From: Candidatus Adiutrix sp.
Lineage (GTDB): Bacteria > Desulfobacterota > Desulfarculia > Adiutricales > Adiutricaceae
DNA length: 9,901 nt
Assembly (NCBI GenBank): GCA_031285975.1
Contig: JAITVE010000352.1
Span: 1 to 9,901, forward strand
Direction of reading: 5' to 3'
Below, in pieces: positions 6,437 to 9,901 of this stretch; position 1 is the first letter of the stretch; every line of letters begins with the position of its first letter. Under the pieces are notes generated by a model. It searched no databases. It was given only the letters and a program-made list of their open reading frames with translations, and had not been told where the DNA came from. The translations under genes and the position numbers were made by a program.

Positions 6437-7540
6437 ATGAAAAAGATACTGAAGAAAATCGCCATAGCCGCCGCGGTGCTGCTGCTGGCCGCTGTGGCGG
6501 GCCTGACCTGGCTGTATCACCGGTCGAACCTGACCATCGAACCCGTGGCCATCACCGAGCCTTTGGCCCCCTTCCGCATCGGCCCGTATCTTTTCAATAT
6601 CCCGCAATCGATATCAAAAATAGAAGGCAACGGCCCGGGTAGCCGCATACATTTTCCACACGACAGCATGAGATTGCTGGAAACATTATATGCCAATATA
6701 AATGACCAGGACGCGGAATTTGAAATTGCCGTGGCCGACCTTACCGCCAAGCCGGATGTTCTGGGCTTTGACGATGTGAGTTCAGAGTTCGACAGTCCTG
6801 CTTTCATCGTGTATTTCAAACAGGTTGAAGGTGGAAAAGAATCAATAACCTGCGATGTGCTTCTCAAACAGCCTGCCGGTTATTTGTGGTTCACTGGCCT
6901 CGGATACGCAAATCCCCTGGAATTTCCTAAAACGGTCTATACAAACCGCGAAGAATTAAAAAAACAGGCTCTGTATTTGACTAAACTATTTTTAGCTGAT
7001 TACCGCTGGACGGGAGACGAGCCCTGCCTGAATGACCCCGGCCACAAAACACGGCACGGGCTGGTGGCGGCGGCCAATCAAAACCGCGCTTATTGGATGA
7101 GTTCAAACGCGTTTCTGCGTGGTGAAAGGCTTAAGAAAAACTTTTATATTTTTGTGGGCGGTTCTTTGGGGTATCCAAGTACAGATGTAAAACCACAGTC
7201 TACTCTGTCTGCGGCTATTGACTATATCAGCGACAAGACTGTGCAGGTGCTGTATGGGGTCATATCTGGCGAGGAACCGATAATTGATAGATTCAAGACA
7301 GAAGTTGCCGGGCTACCGGGCACCAGTATTATAAAAACGTTTTCGGGCAACCCCGAGGCACGAACCGCATTCAACGCTGACTGGCGAACTCCCCTTGATA
7401 CATCCAGCAAGATACCGGTTCTGCCTTTAACTTTTTCATTCATCACACCTTCACACAAGGGTACTGTCATCTCCGACCTGCCCCAACTTCTCGGCGAATG
7501 GCAGGCCATCACAGGAAATATTCAACTGGTCGGCGAGTGA
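6437..7540 (+). CDS. Membrane-anchored exported protein of unknown family, mosaic base composition
   Basis: 367 residues, not recognised. Seen: a basic MKKILKK start and one hydrophobic helix at about 8-27 without a lipobox, so a signal anchor or uncleaved signal is likely and the remaining ~340 residues are periplasmic. The body looks globular (mixed beta/alpha, aromatic-rich, e.g. FRIGPYLFNIP at 46-56) and has cysteines at 140 and 198 that could pair. The general layout (an IGPYLFxIP opening, then a late EPCL segment) recalls T6SS lipase-immunity Tli4-type proteins, but that is a weak resemblance from memory. GGTGAG at 6426-6431 is the ribosome-binding site, 5 bases before ATG. Bases 6481-6540 are 40/60 G+C, but 6661-6720 are 25/60 and 7141-7200 are 24/60, so most of the coding body differs from its own 5' end and from all flanking genes. 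That suggests acquired DNA or a domain exchange. The frame is intact to TGA 7538-7540. Confidence 0.75.
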   Translation: MKKILKKIAIAAAVLLLAAVAGLTWLYHRSNLTIEPVAITEPLAPFRIGPYLFNIPQSISKIEGNGPGSRIHFPHDSMRLLETLYANINDQDAEFEIAVADLTAKPDVLGFDDVSSEFDSPAFIVYFKQVEGGKESITCDVLLKQPAGYLWFTGLGYANPLEFPKTVYTNREELKKQALYLTKLFLADYRWTGDEPCLNDPGHKTRHGLVAAANQNRAYWMSSNAFLRGERLKKNFYIFVGGSLGYPSTDVKPQSTLSAAIDYISDKTVQVLYGVISGEEPIIDRFKTEVAGLPGTSIIKTFSGNPEARTAFNADWRTPLDTSSKIPVLPLTFSFITPSHKGTVISDLPQLLGEWQAITGNIQLVGE

Positions 7541-7585
7541 GGATTGCCCCGGCTTATATGTCCTAATCCCCGCGTGACGACCAAC

Positions 7586-7628
7586 AAGGGCGGGGCACAC
7601 TGCCAATCGGCAACGACCCCGCCCTTTT
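7586..7628 (+). terminator. Nested stem-loop intrinsic terminator between convergent genes
   Basis: AAGGGCGGGG (7586-7595) pairs with CCCCGCCCTT (7617-7626), followed by a short T-run (TTTTAT). The loop holds a second hairpin, TGCC-aatc-GGCA (7601-7612). It ends the SCP2/anchored-protein transcript. In the other direction it lies about 50 bases past the alaS stop and could also serve that gene, though its T-tract there is poor (CCCTTGTT). Confidence 0.75.
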
Positions 7629-7678
7629 ATCGGCACACTGTTTTTCATGCGAAGCAAATCTGGAAGGCGGTTCCTCCG

Positions 7679-9901
7679 CTACACCAAGGCGGACAGCAAG
7701 GCCAAGGCTTCGGGGATTTTGGCGGCTTCGGGGCCGCCGGCCTGGGCCATGTCGGGCCGCCCGCCGCCTTTGCCGCCCACGGCGGCGGCCATTTTGGCCA
7801 CGATTTCGCCCGCTTTGAAGCGGCTGGTGAGTTCCGGGCCGACCATGACCAGGAGCATGGCCTTGCCTTCGGCGGAGGCTGCCGCCAGGCCAATCAAGGC
7901 CTGGGCCCCCAGGCGGTCTTTAAGCTCGTCGCCGATGGCGCGCAGGGCTTTGGGGTCTTCGGCTTCCACTTGGGCGGCCAGCAGTTTCACGCCGTTTTTT
8001 TCCACGGCCTGCGCGGCCAACTGGGCGGCGCTGGGGCCCTGGGCGGCCCGCCCGCCTTTTTCCAGCTCTTTCACGCGGGTTTGGAGTTTGGCGATTTTTT
8101 CCAGCAATTCTTCAGGCTTGGCTTTGAGGCTGGAGCCCAACTCGCCCAGGAGGCGGCGGCGGCTCTGGATGTATTCCACCGCGCCCTCGCCGGTGAGGCA
8201 CTCGAAACGGCGCACCCCGGCGGCCACCGAACTTTCGCCGGTGATGACGAAGGCCCCGATTTGGCCGGTGCGGCCCACGTGGGTGCCGCCGCACAGTTCT
8301 TTGGAGTAATCGCCCATGGAGACCACCCGGACGCTCTCGCCATAGCGCTCCTCAAAAAGGGCCACGGCCCCGGAGCGGGTGGCTTCGTCGATGCTCATGA
8401 CTTCGGTGTTCACCGGGTAATCCTGGCGGATGGCTTCGTTGACCAGCTTTTCCAGGGTCTCAATTTCTTCGGGGCCCACAGCCGAGGGGTTGGTGAAGTC
8501 AAAGCGCAGGCGGTCGAAACCCACCAGGGAACCGGCCTGGCGCACGTGGTCGCCCAGGACGCTGCGCAGGGCTTTGTGCAGCAGGTGGGTGGAACTGTGG
8601 TTGCGGGCTGTGGCCAGGCGCTGCCCGGCGGCGACTTCCAGGCGGGCCTTTTCCCCTGCCCTGATTTCGCCTTCGGCCACCGTGCCGCAGTGGAGGAAAA
8701 CGTTGCTCCCAGGCGACTTCCGCACTTCGAAAATATCCACCAGGCCGGAGGGGAAGTGAATCTCCCCCGCGTCCCCGGCTTGGCCGCCGGAAAAGGCGTA
8801 AAAGGGCGTGGAGGCGAAAACCAGCATGACTTCATCGCCCTTGGCCGCGCTCTCCGCTTTCGCGCCGTCCTTGACCAAAAGGGCCAGGGGCTCGCCGTCG
8901 GCGGCGAGGGAGTCGTAGCCGGTGAAGGCGGTGGTGAAGCCTTTGGCGGTCATTTCATTGACCAGCGCGGCCACTTGGTCGCTTTCGCCGCCGCCGCCTT
9001 TCCAGGAGGCCCGGCTCTTGGCTTTCTGCTCGGCCATGGCCTCGTCGAAGCGGGCTTCGTCCACGGCCAGGCCGTGCTCGCGGGCCACATCGCCCACCAA
9101 ATCCAGGGGGAAGCCGTAGGTGTCGTAGAGCTTGAAGGCCAGGCGGCCGTCGATAACCGTGCCCTTCTTTTTGGCCAGGTCGTCGATGGCCTCGCCCAGC
9201 ATGGTCATGCCCGCGCCCAGGGTTTCGCCGAAACGCTCTTCCTCGGCGGTGATGATCTGCTTGATGTAGGCCCCGTTGTCCACCAGCTCGGGGTAGGCCC
9301 CGCGCATGTGCTCAATGATAACATCGGTGAGCCCGGCCAGAAAGGGTTTCTCTAAACCCAGCTTGCGGCCATGGCGCACGGCCCGGCGGAGGATGCGCCG
9401 GAGGACGTAGCCCCGGCCCAGGTTCTCCGGCCGCACGCCGTCGCCGATGAGGAAAGTCACGGCCCGGGCGTGGTCGGCCAGCACCCGGGTGGAGACGTTG
9501 GTGGCAAAGCCGTCGTCGCCGGGCTTCAGTTCGCGGCCGTAAACGTAGGGAATCTTGGTCATCCCGGCCACTTTTTCAATGAGCGGGGTGAAGAGGTCGG
9601 TCTCGAAGTTGGAAATCACGCCCTGGCAGACGGCGGCCAGGCGTTCCAGGCCCATGCCGGTGTCGATGGAAGGTTTCGGGAGCGGCTTCATATTGCCGGA
9701 GGCGTCACGCTCGAACTGCATAAAGACTAAATTCCAGATTTCCAGGTAGCGGTCGCAGTCGCAGCCCGGCGCGCAGTCCGGGCGGCCGCAGCCGATGTGC
9801 GGGCCCTGGTCGATGAGGATTTCGCTGCACGGGCCGCAGGGGCCGCTGTCGCCCATGGACCAGAAATTGTCCTTTTCCCCCAGGCGGTAAATGCGGTCGT
9901 G
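7679..9901 (-). CDS. alaS: Alanyl-tRNA synthetase, N-terminal part outside the window
   Basis: Charges tRNA-Ala with alanine in the cytoplasm and edits Ser/Gly mischarging. About 740 residues are present. The frame continues open to the window edge (HDRIYRLGEKDNFWS precedes MGDSGPCGPCSE), so the internal ATG at 9856 is not the start; roughly the first 140 residues, including class II motif 1, are missing. Seen in order: the FWSMGDSGPCGPCSE catalytic-core motif; a cysteine-rich insert GCGRPDCAPGCDCDR; the core helix IDTGMGLERLAAV; the tRNA-binding region with GRGYVLRRILRRAVRHGR; the editing-domain zinc sites HSSTH (8585-8599) and CGGTH (8279-8293); a coiled-coil linker; and the C-terminal DHHA1/C-Ala domain ending GGGRPDMAQAGG. 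Every signature is intact, so it is functional as far as seen. The stop is TAG at 7679-7681, convergent with the preceding plus-strand gene. Confidence 0.96.
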   Translation of the reverse strand, partial: HDRIYRLGEKDNFWSMGDSGPCGPCSEILIDQGPHIGCGRPDCAPGCDCDRYLEIWNLVFMQFERDASGNMKPLPKPSIDTGMGLERLAAVCQGVISNFETDLFTPLIEKVAGMTKIPYVYGRELKPGDDGFATNVSTRVLADHARAVTFLIGDGVRPENLGRGYVLRRILRRAVRHGRKLGLEKPFLAGLTDVIIEHMRGAYPELVDNGAYIKQIITAEEERFGETLGAGMTMLGEAIDDLAKKKGTVIDGRLAFKLYDTYGFPLDLVGDVAREHGLAVDEARFDEAMAEQKAKSRASWKGGGGESDQVAALVNEMTAKGFTTAFTGYDSLAADGEPLALLVKDGAKAESAAKGDEVMLVFASTPFYAFSGGQAGDAGEIHFPSGLVDIFEVRKSPGSNVFLHCGTVAEGEIRAGEKARLEVAAGQRLATARNHSSTHLLHKALRSVLGDHVRQAGSLVGFDRLRFDFTNPSAVGPEEIETLEKLVNEAIRQDYPVNTEVMSIDEATRSGAVALFEERYGESVRVVSMGDYSKELCGGTHVGRTGQIGAFVITGESSVAAGVRRFECLTGEGAVEYIQSRRRLLGELGSSLKAKPEELLEKIAKLQTRVKELEKGGRAAQGPSAAQLAAQAVEKNGVKLLAAQVEAEDPKALRAIGDELKDRLGAQALIGLAAASAEGKAMLLVMVGPELTSRFKAGEIVAKMAAAVGGKGGGRPDMAQAGGPEAAKIPEALALLSALV

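Noticed and set aside
5864..6607. 247-codon minus-strand open frame across the divergent intergenic region and the SCP2 gene
   Set aside because: It opposes the SCP2 domain and the next gene's start, covers the regulatory dyads, and shows no family resemblance.
7544..9355. 603-codon plus-strand open frame opposite alaS
   Set aside because: Antisense of an unmistakable alanyl-tRNA synthetase; it runs through the terminator hairpin and has Phe/Gly/His-rich shadow composition.
9854..9856. ATG as the alaS start
   Set aside because: The frame and the conserved KDNFW residues continue upstream to the window edge, so this Met is internal to the catalytic domain.

Overview
The window is GC-rich (hand-counted blocks in tamB and at the 5' end of the gene at 6437 are about two thirds G+C). 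It reads like the chromosome of a Gram-negative bacterium with an outer membrane. The alanyl-tRNA synthetase carries a cysteine-rich insert and CDCDRYLEIWNLVF-type wording that I associate with Deltaproteobacteria/Desulfobacterota; that assignment is from memory, not a search.

Layout. (1) Bases 1-173, + strand: the end of a fragment of a hybrid sensor histidine kinase (HisKA domain), AT-richer than the rest and butted directly against the 3' end of tamB. Over about 24 bases both families read sensibly on opposite strands, so this is either a recombination junction or an assembly chimera. (2) Bases 96-5794, - strand: a three-gene operon in the order zinc-ribbon/membrane protein, tamA (Omp85 barrel), tamB (AsmA-like inner-membrane-to-outer-membrane bridge). 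tamA and tamB overlap as TGATG. tamB lacks its normal C-terminal end because of the junction. TamA has a possible lipobox, as in the TamL branch of the family. (3) Bases 5795-6073: a divergent intergenic region holding several clean dyads: a perfect 14-bp palindrome containing a consensus -10, an AT-rich 19-base inverted repeat, and two copies of TAGGCCTA set 20 bp apart. (4) Bases 6074-7540, + strand: a stand-alone SCP2-domain protein, then an unrecognised membrane-anchored exported protein whose body is clearly AT-richer than its own signal-anchor end. A nested stem-loop terminator follows. (5) Bases 7679-9901, - strand: alaS, missing its N-terminal part because the window ends.

How the genes may work together: TamA and TamB form the translocation and assembly module, which links inner and outer membranes in outer-membrane protein assembly and, in AsmA-like proteins, phospholipid traffic. 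The divergent SCP2 protein is a lipid-carrier fold, so a shared envelope/lipid theme is possible, but this is inference from proximity. The most unusual items are the sensor kinase/tamB junction, the lipobox on TamA, the zinc-ribbon membrane protein leading the TAM operon, the paired-palindrome operator candidate and the mosaic composition of the anchored protein. I see no CRISPR array, tRNA, rRNA, insertion sequence or complete undescribed defence system.
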